Positions 22,913 through 32,039 of a DNA stretch of 56,658 nucleotides are shown here, piece after piece; within the stretch, counting starts at the first letter, position 1, and every line of letters starts with the position of its first letter. The stretch lies in assembly GCA_023266575.1 (NCBI GenBank), contig JAHFPV010000019.1:1-56658 (forward strand). Direction: 5' to 3'. The notes under the pieces are model-generated. The model saw nothing but the letters and a program-made list of their open reading frames with translations. It made no database searches and was not told the origin of the DNA. The stretch comes from Sphingobium sp. GTDB lineage: Bacteria > Pseudomonadota > Alphaproteobacteria > Sphingomonadales > Sphingomonadaceae. Made by a program: the position numbers and the translations under genes.

Positions 22913-25351
22913 TTATCGTGACCCGAAGGCAAAGCGCAGATTGACGCCAAACTCCTGCGGCGCCGTCAACGACCCGCCGGTATAGCTGCTGGTGGCCGAA
23001 GCACCCGTCGGTCCGGTCAGAACCGGTGCGCCATTGGCAAACTGCCCAGCAAAGCCAAGCTGCTGGTAGGAGGTGAACAACGGGTTGGTCCGCGAAATCA
23101 CCCGCGTCGTATTCAAGACATTCTTGGCAAAGAAGGACATTTCCCACATCCCGTCATGGCCACGAACCCCGGCATAGAGGTTCAGCAGGCCATAGGAGCT
23201 GACATTGTCGAACGGGTTGGTCGGATCGCCCTGTGACTTGCCATTATAGGAAAACAGCCCGCGCACATAGCCATCCGTCGCGCTCGAAACCGGGATGCGA
23301 TATTCCGACTGGATCGACGCGCTGAACGGCGGCAGGAAGGCCGACCGGTCGTTGGATCGGCAGGTGGACAGATTGTTGGCACCGACCGCGGCCTGCAACG
23401 CGGCCAGGCTGGGCGTGCCGGTCGTGACATCGGGAATGCCGTCGCCATTAATGTCGTTGCACGCAACCACGCCATTCTTGATCTTGCCCAGCGAATAGCT
23501 GGCCGCGAGGCCTACATTCAGGCGGCTGCCGATCGCGGCCTGAAGATCGGCCTCGATGCCATTGACCTCGACCGGCACGGGGGACACGAAGTTGAACTGG
23601 CCTACTTGCTGGCTCAACCCTGTCACCGCGCCCGAAGCGTTGGTCACCGCCACGGTGTTGACATAGAAAATGCCGGTCGGGGACCTGTAGGGGAAATTCT
23701 GGAATTTCTGATGATAGGCGGTCAGGTTGAATTGCGCGCGGCCGCCAAACAAATTGCTCTTGAAACCCAGTTCGTAGGATTTGGAGCTTTCAGGCGGCAC
23801 GGTCACGAAGGATCGTTCCAGCGCCGACGATGCCAGATTGAAATTGCCGATCGCCGTCAGGCCCGGCCGCCAGGAACTGCCGGTGCTGGCATAGACCATG
23901 AAGTCGGGCGTGAAATTATGCTTGACCGATGCAGCATAGATCAGCTTGCCTTCGTCCCGGTCCTGCGCATCGACGACCCGGCCGTTGACACTGAAACCGC
24001 CGACAAAGCTGTAGTCGATCCGCCGTAACCCGCCTGAAACCTCGGTATTCTTGCCGATATGGGCGGTCAGATTGCCGAAAAAGGACTGTTCATGTTCCTT
24101 GGTCGGTCGGACGATCGGAGTGTTGACGATCTGGGCAACGCCGCCACCAAATGCCAGCGGCAGGCGCACCACCGTCGGCGTCGTCAGATTGGTCTGCGAG
24201 CTATTCTTGTAATCAAAGGCACCAATGACATAATCGAGGAAGCCGAACAGCCGTTCTTCATTCTGCAAACGGACTTCATGAGATGTCGATTTGGCGCGGG
24301 TGTTGGCGACCTGGTCGACGATCCGGCCGGGAAAGAAGATCGCGTCGTCGGCATTATCGCGCGAAAACAGGTTTTGGGTATAATGCTGGCCTTGATAGAC
24401 CAGGCGTTGCCCCATTTGTGCGGCTTCGGCCTGCCAGTTGTAGATATTGAACCGCTGGCGGACCGGACGGGGCCGTTGCTGCAATGACAGGCGGTCCTCG
24501 GCGGTGATCAGGACCGGGCTGGGCGTGGCGGCCGGATTGGCCTCGCTGAACGAAATCGCCTGATCATAGCTGATCGCGTTGCGCTTGATATATTGATATG
24601 TGCCTTCAAACCGCAGCCAGTCGAGCGGCGTCGCCAGCGCCGACAGACGCCCGCTGGTCGTGGTTGAACGCGGATCGGGATTGTTGGCGGCGCGCACCCG
24701 GTCGCCCTCATTCTCGTCCCACACGCCTGCGGCGCGCAGGCCGAATATGCCCTCGATCACCGGGACATTGACGGCCCCTTTCGCATTCATCGTGCCGATG
24801 CAGTTCGCGGTCAGATCGACAAAACCGCCATATTGGAACAGGTCCGGCTTTTTGGAGGTAACCGTGATCGACCCGGACGGCGCGGCGCGTCCGCGCAGCG
24901 TCCCCTGCGGACCACGCTGGACCTCGATCTGGCCGATGTCATACATTTGCTGCAAAATGACGCCCGCCGTAATCGGCGCGTCGTTGAAGTAAAATTCGAC
25001 CGTCGGATTATTGCCGCTGGCATTCAGGTCGAAATTGACCCCGCGCAGCTTCGCGTTCGCGCCGATGCCATTGGCGTTGGAGGACAGTTCCAGGCCGGGG
25101 ACGAGCGATTGCACATCGCTGAAGCTGCGCAGATTGAGCTTGTCGATCTGTGCCGAGGTCACGGCGTTGACGACGGCAGGAACGTCTTGCAGCCCTTCAT
25201 CGCGACGACGGGCCTGAACAATGATGTCCGCCATGGATGTCTGGGACGCGCTGCTGCTGTCGTCCGTTGGGACGGTTTGCGCCCATAGTGGCGCACTGAT
25301 CAGCATCGCACTCAAACTGACGCCGCGACGCAGGACTTGCATGGCTTTCAT
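22913..25351 (-). CDS. TonB-dependent outer-membrane receptor
   Basis: 812 residues. Signal peptide (GVSLSAMLISAPLWAQ), then the plug domain (IIVQARRRDEGLQDVPAVV, LVPGLELSSN, IEVQRGPQGTLRGRAAPSG) and a 22-strand-type barrel ending FAFGSR with terminal alternating residues. GGAGGGG eight bases before the ATG is a strong ribosome site. A lone pair of barrel cysteines is seen around the DINGDG loop, which could be disulfide-linked or bind calcium. It heads the leftward TonB-GH2-GH39 unit under box E. It most likely imports a bulky glycoside for the adjacent hydrolases. Confidence 0.95.
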   Translation of the reverse strand: MKAMQVLRRGVSLSAMLISAPLWAQTVPTDDSSSASQTSMADIIVQARRRDEGLQDVPAVVNAVTSAQIDKLNLRSFSDVQSLVPGLELSSNANGIGANAKLRGVNFDLNASGNNPTVEFYFNDAPITAGVILQQMYDIGQIEVQRGPQGTLRGRAAPSGSITVTSKKPDLFQYGGFVDLTANCIGTMNAKGAVNVPVIEGIFGLRAAGVWDENEGDRVRAANNPDPRSTTTSGRLSALATPLDWLRFEGTYQYIKRNAISYDQAISFSEANPAATPSPVLITAEDRLSLQQRPRPVRQRFNIYNWQAEAAQMGQRLVYQGQHYTQNLFSRDNADDAIFFPGRIVDQVANTRAKSTSHEVRLQNEERLFGFLDYVIGAFDYKNSSQTNLTTPTVVRLPLAFGGGVAQIVNTPIVRPTKEHEQSFFGNLTAHIGKNTEVSGGLRRIDYSFVGGFSVNGRVVDAQDRDEGKLIYAASVKHNFTPDFMVYASTGSSWRPGLTAIGNFNLASSALERSFVTVPPESSKSYELGFKSNLFGGRAQFNLTAYHQKFQNFPYRSPTGIFYVNTVAVTNASGAVTGLSQQVGQFNFVSPVPVEVNGIEADLQAAIGSRLNVGLAASYSLGKIKNGVVACNDINGDGIPDVTTGTPSLAALQAAVGANNLSTCRSNDRSAFLPPFSASIQSEYRIPVSSATDGYVRGLFSYNGKSQGDPTNPFDNVSSYGLLNLYAGVRGHDGMWEMSFFAKNVLNTTRVISRTNPLFTSYQQLGFAGQFANGAPVLTGPTGASATSSYTGGSLTAPQEFGVNLRFAFGSR

Positions 25352-25448
25352 GGAACAATCCCCTCCGATTTCGACGAGCTATTGCCGCTCGTTTCCTGTG
25401 ATTTCCTGCATCGACCGACTCAAACAGGCTCTTGTCCCGCCCTCAATC

Positions 25449-25469
25449 TATGCGACTATATATCGCATA
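25449..25469. promoter_or_regulatory. Operator box E (TATGCGA-N7-TCGCATA)
   Basis: Perfect arms at 25449-25455 and 25463-25469 around CTATATA, 98 bases upstream of the TonB receptor start, preceded by CAATC. Confidence 0.82.
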
Positions 25470-25493
25470 AGTCGTCGCCGTTGCGCTTGTCAA
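25464..25493 (-). promoter_or_regulatory. TonB receptor promoter
   Basis: On the minus strand, a consensus -35 TTGACA (25493-25488), 18-base spacer and -10 TATGCG (25469-25464) within box E. Confidence 0.65.
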
Positions 25494-25522
25494 GCGGCCC
25501 GGTCCCTGCGGGCGTGACCGGC

Positions 25523-25552
25523 TTGACCAAAGCCGAAATAACCGCCTATGCG
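25523..25552 (+). promoter_or_regulatory. GH106 promoter
   Basis: -35 TTGACC (25523-25528), 18-base spacer, -10 TATGCG (25547-25552) within box F. The two promoters of this divergent region are back to back and each carries its own box. Confidence 0.65.
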
Positions 25553-25567
25553 ATACATGATCGCATA
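25547..25567. promoter_or_regulatory. Operator box F (TATGCGA-N7-TCGCATA)
   Basis: Perfect arms at 25547-25553 and 25561-25567 around TACATGA, 80 bases upstream of the GH106 start. Its centre is 98 bases from that of box E, which could allow looping between the two. Confidence 0.82.
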
Positions 25568-25647
25568 AATCGCGCATAACGTAGAATATGTCCAACTCAC
25601 TGTCGGGAATGACGGCGGCGCTATGGAACAAGCCAAGGAGAGGCTGG

Positions 25648-28600
25648 ATGAAGCATCGAACCGGATGGATTGGCGCGCTGGCCATGGCGAGTGCTTCACT
25701 CTTGGGGCTGAGCGCCCAGAGCGTCGTCGCCACGCCTTCGGACGACACCTTGCGCACCGGTTTTGAAACCCCGCCGCAGGACGCCAGGCCGCGCCTTTGG
25801 TGGCACTGGATGGGTGGCAACATATCCGCCGAAGGGGCCAGACTGGACCTGGAATGGATGCAGCGTATCGGCATTGGCGGGGTCCATGCCTTTTCGGGCG
25901 GCAAGCTCCCGACGCCCGCCGTCGTCAAGCCGCCAAAGCCCTTCATGTCCGCCGAGTGGCAAGCCATATTCCGCCAGTCGCTGGGTCAGGCGCATGACGC
26001 AGGCTTTGAATTCGGCATCGCCGCCTCGCCCGGCTGGAGCGAGACTGGCGGACCATGGGTCGCACCCGCCGATGGCATGAAGAAATATGTCTGGAGCGAG
26101 ACGCTGGTAACTGGCGGCCAGCCTTTTACCGGCCAGCTGGCCCTGCCGCCGTCGGCCACCGGGCCGTTTCAGGATGTCGGCAAGGGCGCTGCCGGGCCGC
26201 GCAGCTATGGCGACACGGCGGTCATCGCCTTCCCGACACCAGCGTCGGAACGCAATGTGCCGCCGCCGGTCTGGACGCGGATTTCGGCATTGGGCGCCGT
26301 TCCGTTACCCACCTCGCCAGCGGGGCTTGACCTGCCGCTCGACGCGGAAAAGGGTGTCACTTTGGTCGCATCCTATGCTCGTCCGGTGCAACTGGGTGCC
26401 ATCTCGATCGGCATGAAGAATAATGCCCAGGTGATGATTGAGGTCGATCAGGGGGATGGCCAATGGCGCCCCACCGCCCGCGCCCTGATCGAAGCGTCCA
26501 ATGATCCGTTCATCCATCCAGCGCCGCAGGAAACTGTCGCTTTCTCACCAGTCGTCGCCCGTCAGCTCAGGCTGCGCCTCTTGCCGGTCACATTGCCATC
26601 GCGCGCCTCGCTGGACCGGGTCCTGCCCAAGCCCAGGCTGGATGTCGTGTCGGTCACCCGACTGGCGCTGCACAGCGGTGCGCGGATCAACGGCATCGAA
26701 GCCAAGGCCGGTTTCCAGTCGACCATATCGCCAGAGGCGGCCTCACCCGCGCCGGTCGCGGCCAAGGACGCCATCCCCCGCAATAGGATCGTCAACCTGA
26801 CAGATCGGTTGTGGCCCGACGGATCGCTCGACTGGACGCCTCCGCCGGGTAACTGGACCGTCCTGCGAATGGGGTGGTCCCTCACCGGCGCGGCCAATGC
26901 GCCCGCCGAACCTGACGCGACCGGGCTGGAGGTCGACAAGCTCGATCCCGCAGCGGTGGCGCGTTATCTCGACCATTATCTGGGGCTTTACGACCGGGCC
27001 AGCGGCGGACGGATCGGCGCGGCGGGTATCGGGTCGATGCTGACCGACAGTTGGGAGGCTGGCGTTCAGAACTGGACCCCCAAAATCCTGGCCGAATTTC
27101 AGGCGCGCCGCGGCTATGATCCCGTCCCCTTCCTGCCCGTCCTGACGGGCCGGGTGGTCGGCAGCAGCGCGCTGTCGGAAGCCTTCCTGTTCGATTTCCG
27201 GCGAACGCTCAAGGATATGGTCGCGGACAATCATCATGCGGTGCTGGCGCGGACGCTTCATGCGCGCGGCATGACCTATTATTCCGAAGCGCAGGGCGAT
27301 TTCCCCCGCGCCATCGTCGATGGCATAGCGCTCAAGGCGCGGGCCGATATCCCGACCGCCGAATATTGGTATCGCCCCTTCGCCACCGCGCCAGGCCAGC
27401 CGCCGCTCGCCGCCGACCTCAAGGAGAGCGCGTCGGTCGCCCATCTCTATGGCAAGAAATTCGCCGCCGCAGAGGCGCTGACTGTGGCGGCCATTCAGGA
27501 CCCCTGGGCTTTCTCGCCAGCGATGCTGCGCCCGGTCGCCGACCGGATATTCGCCAGCGGCATCAATCGCCTGCTGCTGCATGAATCGCATCACCAACCG
27601 CTGGTGGACGCAAAGCCGGGCCTGTCGCTCTTCATCTTCGGCCAGTTCTTCAACCGCAACGACACATGGGCGGAGCAGGCCGGACCATGGGTCACTTACC
27701 TGGCCCGCACATCCTATATGCTCCAGCAGGGCCGCCCGATCGCGGATATCGCCTATTTCTATGGCGAGGAACGCAGCCTGACCGAACACTATCTCGATCG
27801 GCTGGAAAGCGACATTCCGGCAGGGTTCGACTTCGACTATGTCAATGCCGAAGCGCTGGTGAACCTGCTTTCTGTCCGCGATGGCCGGATCGTCACGCCC
27901 AGCGGCATGGACTATCGCCTCCTCTACATTCCCGACCGCATCCAGCGCTTCACTTTGCCCACGCTTAGGAAGATCGAGCAATTGGTGGCGCAAGGCGCGA
28001 CCGTCGTGGCGCGCCGCCCGATCGGCGGCCTGGGTGTGCTAAGCCCCGACAGCGCGATCGAAAAAATCGCCAATCGCCTATGGGGACCGCGTGACCGCCC
28101 GCGATCGGCAAGGCGCGTATATGCCAGCATCGCCGAGGCAACCGCGCAGCAGTCTATCACCCCCGATGTCATGTTCGAGGATGCCGAAGCGGCCAAAGAC
28201 ATGCTCTGGCTCCACCGCAAAGCTGGCGACACCGACCTCTATTTCCTGAGCAATCAGAGCGACAAGCCGGTAAGCCTCTGGGCCAGCGTCCGCGCGGACG
28301 GTCGCGCGCCGGAGCTTTGGAACGCCGACACCGGAACGAGCGCACCGGCCAGTTTCCGCCGGGCATCAGGCCGCACCAGCGTGCAGATCAAACTGAACGG
28401 CCATGAGTCCGGCTTCCTGGTGTTTCAGCGCCCAACCGCGCAACCTGCATGGACAGCCGCCGAACCGGTCGAAACAATATTGGCGACCATGAATGACAAT
28501 TGGCAATTGTCTTTCGAACAGGGTCGCGGTGCGCCCGATCAGGCCTATTTCGACCGGCTGATCTCCTGGCCGGACTCAGCCGACCCCGGCATCAAATATT

Positions 28601-28965
28601 ATTCCGGCAGCGCCAGCTACCGCCGTGATTTTGATATGGCGTCCTCCTGGTTGCTGGCTGGGCGACGGGTCACGCTCGATCTGGGCGGGGTGCATGACAT
28701 TGCGACCGTCATCGTTAACGGCGTCCCATTTGCGCCTTTATGGCATTCCCCTTATCGCATCGACATCGGCAAGGCGCTCAAGCCCGGCAACAACCGGCTG
28801 GAAGTCCGTGTCGTCAATCTCTGGCCCAACCGCCTGATCGGCGACAAGCACCCGGGCGCAAAGCCCGTCGCCTTCGCGCCGTCATCCCCCTACAAGCCGG
28901 ACTCGCCATTATTGCCGTCGGGATTGCTGGGACCGGTCCGCCTGATCGGGGTGGATGACCGGTAG
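25648..28965 (+). CDS. Glycoside hydrolase family 106 (alpha-L-rhamnosidase type)
   Basis: 1105 residues, the usual GH106 length. Signal peptide (IGALAMASASLLGLSAQS). The N-terminal barrel opens with PRLWWHWMGGNIS and continues with GIGGVHAFSGG and PGWSETGGPWV, the start of the Glyco_hydro_106 pattern; later blocks include LTDSWEAGVQNWTP and LHESHHQPL. A C-terminal galactose-binding-like sandwich (LDLGGVHDIATVIVNG) closes it. Start at 25648: AAGGAG eight bases upstream. A characterised relative is RHA-P of Novosphingobium, active on rhamnosylated flavonoids. It is expressed from box F and probably removes terminal rhamnose from a plant glycoside. Confidence 0.9.
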   Translation: MKHRTGWIGALAMASASLLGLSAQSVVATPSDDTLRTGFETPPQDARPRLWWHWMGGNISAEGARLDLEWMQRIGIGGVHAFSGGKLPTPAVVKPPKPFMSAEWQAIFRQSLGQAHDAGFEFGIAASPGWSETGGPWVAPADGMKKYVWSETLVTGGQPFTGQLALPPSATGPFQDVGKGAAGPRSYGDTAVIAFPTPASERNVPPPVWTRISALGAVPLPTSPAGLDLPLDAEKGVTLVASYARPVQLGAISIGMKNNAQVMIEVDQGDGQWRPTARALIEASNDPFIHPAPQETVAFSPVVARQLRLRLLPVTLPSRASLDRVLPKPRLDVVSVTRLALHSGARINGIEAKAGFQSTISPEAASPAPVAAKDAIPRNRIVNLTDRLWPDGSLDWTPPPGNWTVLRMGWSLTGAANAPAEPDATGLEVDKLDPAAVARYLDHYLGLYDRASGGRIGAAGIGSMLTDSWEAGVQNWTPKILAEFQARRGYDPVPFLPVLTGRVVGSSALSEAFLFDFRRTLKDMVADNHHAVLARTLHARGMTYYSEAQGDFPRAIVDGIALKARADIPTAEYWYRPFATAPGQPPLAADLKESASVAHLYGKKFAAAEALTVAAIQDPWAFSPAMLRPVADRIFASGINRLLLHESHHQPLVDAKPGLSLFIFGQFFNRNDTWAEQAGPWVTYLARTSYMLQQGRPIADIAYFYGEERSLTEHYLDRLESDIPAGFDFDYVNAEALVNLLSVRDGRIVTPSGMDYRLLYIPDRIQRFTLPTLRKIEQLVAQGATVVARRPIGGLGVLSPDSAIEKIANRLWGPRDRPRSARRVYASIAEATAQQSITPDVMFEDAEAAKDMLWLHRKAGDTDLYFLSNQSDKPVSLWASVRADGRAPELWNADTGTSAPASFRRASGRTSVQIKLNGHESGFLVFQRPTAQPAWTAAEPVETILATMNDNWQLSFEQGRGAPDQAYFDRLISWPDSADPGIKYYSGSASYRRDFDMASSWLLAGRRVTLDLGGVHDIATVIVNGVPFAPLWHSPYRIDIGKALKPGNNRLEVRVVNLWPNRLIGDKHPGAKPVAFAPSSPYKPDSPLLPSGLLGPVRLIGVDDR

Positions 28966-28973
28966 GAGGCGCA

Positions 28974-30416
28974 TCAAAACCGGAAGCTCAGCCAGGTCGC
29001 CAGAAAAGCGGAGTTGCGATAGCCAGCGGCCTTTAACACCTCTTGCGCCTGTAAATATTCAGCCCGCGTCGTCAGGGTCAGTCGTGGCGAGATGGAATAG
29101 ACGATCTGCGCCCGCGCGAGCCGCGCCACCGCTTTGCCCGGCACCCGTTCCGTGCCGACATAGGGCGAATAATTGGCGCGATAGACAGCATCCCGCGCAT
29201 CGTCGCGCCAACTGAACTGATATTCCAGGCTGGCCCGCACGCCCTTGATCGGCTGAAACGAGATATTGGGCGCGACCGCGATTAGATTGGTGGCGGTCAG
29301 GAACAGGCCGTAGCTGAAATAGATATTATTGCCGAACGGCGCATAAGCGTTGCGCAGCGTGCCATTATCATAACCGCCCCCGCCGCTGCCATAATCGACA
29401 TGGACGCCGATACGCGGCGCGCTCTTGTCCGTGCCCAGACGGACCGTTTGCGCGGCAAAGGCTTGCCAGGCGCGGATCGGACGGTCGTTGAACTGGCCAT
29501 ATTGGTGGACCAGCGTCCAATCGAGCGCGACCGGGCCAACGTCGCCCCAAAGTCGCGCGCCCGCATAATAGCGCACCGCAGGCGATACGACGCCGCCCCA
29601 AGTCCCTACGCGATTGCGCCGCCGCCAGAAGAAAGGGTCGAAGTAGAGGCTCGATCCGCCCAGCCAATGGGTCGGCAGCACGAAGCCCGCCGACACGCCG
29701 CTGAACCGCCGGTTCTTGTCGGGCACATCGTCGCCCAGACCGCCATTGCCCAGATCGGTCGTTTCGAAATCGAACAGGGTCGCGCGCATCGTAGGGGTCC
29801 GCGCCCAGGCGCGGGTGCCATTCAGGACGAAGCGGATGGTGTTATTGTCGCGCTGGGAGATGAGCAGATTGGGACCGTCGGTAAACTCCTGCCGTCCATA
29901 ACGTATGCCCAGATCGACATCGCCGATGCGTCCCTTGGCCTCGGCAAAATATTGCTGGCGCACGAAGCTGTTGCGCAATGACCCGGACGGGGTGCCGACA
30001 TTCTTGCCCGATAACTGGCCATGGGCGATTTCGCCATAGAAGCGCAGATGATCGCCGATATGCAGATCCGCGCCGCCCACCAGGCGCACAATGTCCTGCC
30101 GCTGTTCCGGGCCTTCGATCAGTTGCGGATTGCTGGTCAGGTTCATGCGCAGTCGCGCTTCACCGCTCAGCGTCAGATAGATGTCGCCATCCTCATCGAG
30201 CGGCAGATATTTCAGGCGATCGAGAATGTCGTCGCGCTTGGCCGGGTCGCGATAGGCGCTCCAATCCTCTGCCCAGCGGGAGAGGTTATAGCCCTTCGTC
30301 GTCGCACTATCGCCCTGAGCGGCGGCGGGATAGGTTTCGGGCGCGGCGGTCTGGGCGGCTACGGGCATCGCCCAGGCGAGCGTCAACGCGCCGCATAGCA
30401 GGCGGGTCATGGACAT
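28974..30416 (-). CDS. Alginate-export-type outer-membrane porin
   Basis: 480 residues with a signal peptide (LLCGALTLAWAMPVAAQ) and a barrel of the alginate_exp family: SRWAEDWSAYRDPAKRDDILDRLKYLPL is the recognisable N-terminal block, followed by YLTLSGEARLRMN and strands ending in LSFRF. In sphingomonads such porins accompany diverse uptake operons rather than alginate export. It follows dctA by 64 bases on the same strand, so it may form the outer-membrane path for dicarboxylates. It is convergent with GH106, with only eight bases between the stops. Confidence 0.85.
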   Translation of the reverse strand: MSMTRLLCGALTLAWAMPVAAQTAAPETYPAAAQGDSATTKGYNLSRWAEDWSAYRDPAKRDDILDRLKYLPLDEDGDIYLTLSGEARLRMNLTSNPQLIEGPEQRQDIVRLVGGADLHIGDHLRFYGEIAHGQLSGKNVGTPSGSLRNSFVRQQYFAEAKGRIGDVDLGIRYGRQEFTDGPNLLISQRDNNTIRFVLNGTRAWARTPTMRATLFDFETTDLGNGGLGDDVPDKNRRFSGVSAGFVLPTHWLGGSSLYFDPFFWRRRNRVGTWGGVVSPAVRYYAGARLWGDVGPVALDWTLVHQYGQFNDRPIRAWQAFAAQTVRLGTDKSAPRIGVHVDYGSGGGGYDNGTLRNAYAPFGNNIYFSYGLFLTATNLIAVAPNISFQPIKGVRASLEYQFSWRDDARDAVYRANYSPYVGTERVPGKAVARLARAQIVYSISPRLTLTTRAEYLQAQEVLKAAGYRNSAFLATWLSFRF

Positions 30417-30480
30417 GATTTTGGAACCAATCTGTCAGCGGAAGGCGGCCGTCAAGCGGCTCAGGCCTCCCTGAAAAACG

Positions 30481-31827
30481 TCAGGCGGCGGTCAGCACGG
30501 CCTGCGGGGACGCTTCGACAACCTCCGGTGCGGGCAACCGCCCGTCGAGCGCGGCGTTGAGCTTCTCACGGTCCAGCCCGCCTTCCCAGCGTGCGACGAC
30601 GATGGTGGCCACGGCATTGCCGATGAAGTTGGTCAGGCTGCGGCATTCGCTCATGAACCGGTCTACGCCCAGGATCAGCGCCATGCCCGCCAGCGGCACC
30701 GTCGGCACGATCGACAATGTGGCGGCCAGCGTGATGAAGCCCGCGCCGGTCACGCCCGCCGCGCCCTTCGACGAGAGCATCGCGACGCCCAGTAGCAGCA
30801 ATTCCTGCCCCAGCGTCAGTTCGACCCCGGTCGCCTGCGCAATGAACAAGGCCGCCAGCGTCATGTAGATGTTGGTGCCGTCCAGATTGAAGCTGTAGCC
30901 GGTGGGGACGACCAGCCCGACGATGGACTTTTCGCAGCCCGCCCGCTCCATTTTTTCAATGAGGTTGGGCAGCGCGGCCTCGGACGATGATGTCCCCAGC
31001 ACCAGCAGCAATTCGGCCTTGAGGTAACGCAACAGCTTGAAGATGGAAAAGCCGGTCAGCCGCGCGACGCTCCCCAGCACGACGACCACGAACAGCAAGG
31101 ATGTGAGGTAGAAAGTCGCAACCAGCGCGCCCAGATTTGCTAGGCTGCCCACGCCATATTTGCCGATGGTGAAGGCGATCGCTCCGAAGGCACCGACGGG
31201 GGCCGCGCGCATCAGGATCGACACCAGTTTGAAGACGATCAGGCTGAGGCGCTCCATGAAGCGGATCACTGGGGCAGCCGGTTCGCCGACCATGCTGATC
31301 GCGATGCCGAACAGGATCGCGATCAGCAGGATCTGGAGGATGTTACCGTCGGTAAAGGCGCTGACCAGCGTGGTAGGGATGACGCCCAGCAGGAAGCCGG
31401 TCAGCGTCGATTCATGCGCCTTGGCGGCATAATCGGCAACCGCGCCGCCATCCAGCGTGGCGGGATCGATATTCATGCCCGCGCCCGGCTGGACGACATT
31501 GGCGACGATCAGTCCGACCACCAGCGCCAGGGTGGAGAAGGTCAGGAAATAGGCGAAGGCCTTGCCGGCCACCCGGCCGACCGACCCCAATTCCTTCATG
31601 CCAGCAATGCCGGTGACGATGGTGAGGAAGATGACCGGAGCGATGATCATCTTGACCAGCTTGATGAAGCCATCGCCCAGCGGCTTCATCGCTTCGCCAT
31701 AAGCAGGCCAGAAGTGACCGAGCAACGCGCCCAGGATGATCGCGACAATGACCTGGACATAGAGTTGGGACGCGAGACCTTTGCGCACAGGGGGCGGGGA
31801 GGCTGGCGGAAAACTCTGTTTGATCAT
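30481..31827 (-). CDS. dctA: C4-dicarboxylate:cation symporter DctA
   Basis: 448 residues of the DAACS (SLC1) family. Hallmarks are [18 protein letters not shown] (hairpin-1 serine-rich motif), [23 protein letters not shown] and [28 protein letters not shown], all diagnostic for DctA. It imports succinate, fumarate and malate across the inner membrane. Divergent from the dctBD pair, which is the classical arrangement. I looked for a sigma-54 promoter (GG-N10-GC type) upstream and found none with correct spacing; see the DctD entry. Confidence 0.96.
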   Translation of the reverse strand: MIKQSFPPASPPPVRKGLASQLYVQVIVAIILGALLGHFWPAYGEAMKPLGDGFIKLVKMIIAPVIFLTIVTGIAGMKELGSVGRVAGKAFAYFLTFSTLALVVGLIVANVVQPGAGMNIDPATLDGGAVADYAAKAHESTLTGFLLGVIPTTLVSAFTDGNILQILLIAILFGIAISMVGEPAAPVIRFMERLSLIVFKLVSILMRAAPVGAFGAIAFTIGKYGVGSLANLGALVATFYLTSLLFVVVVLGSVARLTGFSIFKLLRYLKAELLLVLGTSSSEAALPNLIEKMERAGCEKSIVGLVVPTGYSFNLDGTNIYMTLAALFIAQATGVELTLGQELLLLGVAMLSSKGAAGVTGAGFITLAATLSIVPTVPLAGMALILGVDRFMSECRSLTNFIGNAVATIVVARWEGGLDREKLNAALDGRLPAPEVVEASPQAVLTAA

Positions 31828-31920
31828 GACGGTTGCTCCATCTCCATAGCCGCCGCTGGCTCAGTCTTTGCGGCAAGGTTATGGTGCGGTGGAATTGGGA
31901 TGCTGCCAAATATCGGCTGC

Positions 31921-31948
31921 ATTTTATATCAACATTCTGATATAAAAT
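31921..31948. promoter_or_regulatory. 11-bp perfect inverted repeat in the dctA-dctB spacer
   Basis: ATTTTATATCA (31921-31931) and TGATATAAAAT (31938-31948) flank ACATTC. It is AT-rich in a GC-rich setting and 94 bases upstream of dctA. It may be an operator, since palindromic AT-rich sites are typical of many regulators, or a promoter-overlapping element. It is not followed by a T-run in either direction. Confidence 0.5.
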
Positions 31949-31988
31949 GATAATCGTGCAGGATCATCCCCTTGCACTGCCCGCATCT

Positions 31989-32039
31989 ATGCGGATTTCC
32001 ACATCGCCATGGCAAGGATTGTGTGATAATCCACACAAT
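31989..32039. promoter_or_regulatory. Tandem DctD-like binding sites
   Basis: Two palindromes resemble the known DctD upstream activator sequence (TGTGCGGA-N2-TCCGCACA type): ATGCGGA-TT-TCCACAT at 31989-32004 (one mismatch) and ATTGTGTG-N6-CACACAAT at 32018-32039 (perfect 8-bp arms). They lie between dctA and dctB, 29 bases apart centre to centre. Confidence 0.5.

Noticed and set aside
31868-31890. Possible sigma-54 promoter upstream of dctA on the minus strand
   Set aside because: GCAC and TTGC elements are present, but seven bases separate them instead of five, and the GG of the -24 element is absent.
31988-32004. TATGCGG near dctB as a seventh TetR box
   Set aside because: The left half resembles the box, but the right half is CCACATC rather than TCGCATA and the spacing differs. 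It fits a DctD-like site better.
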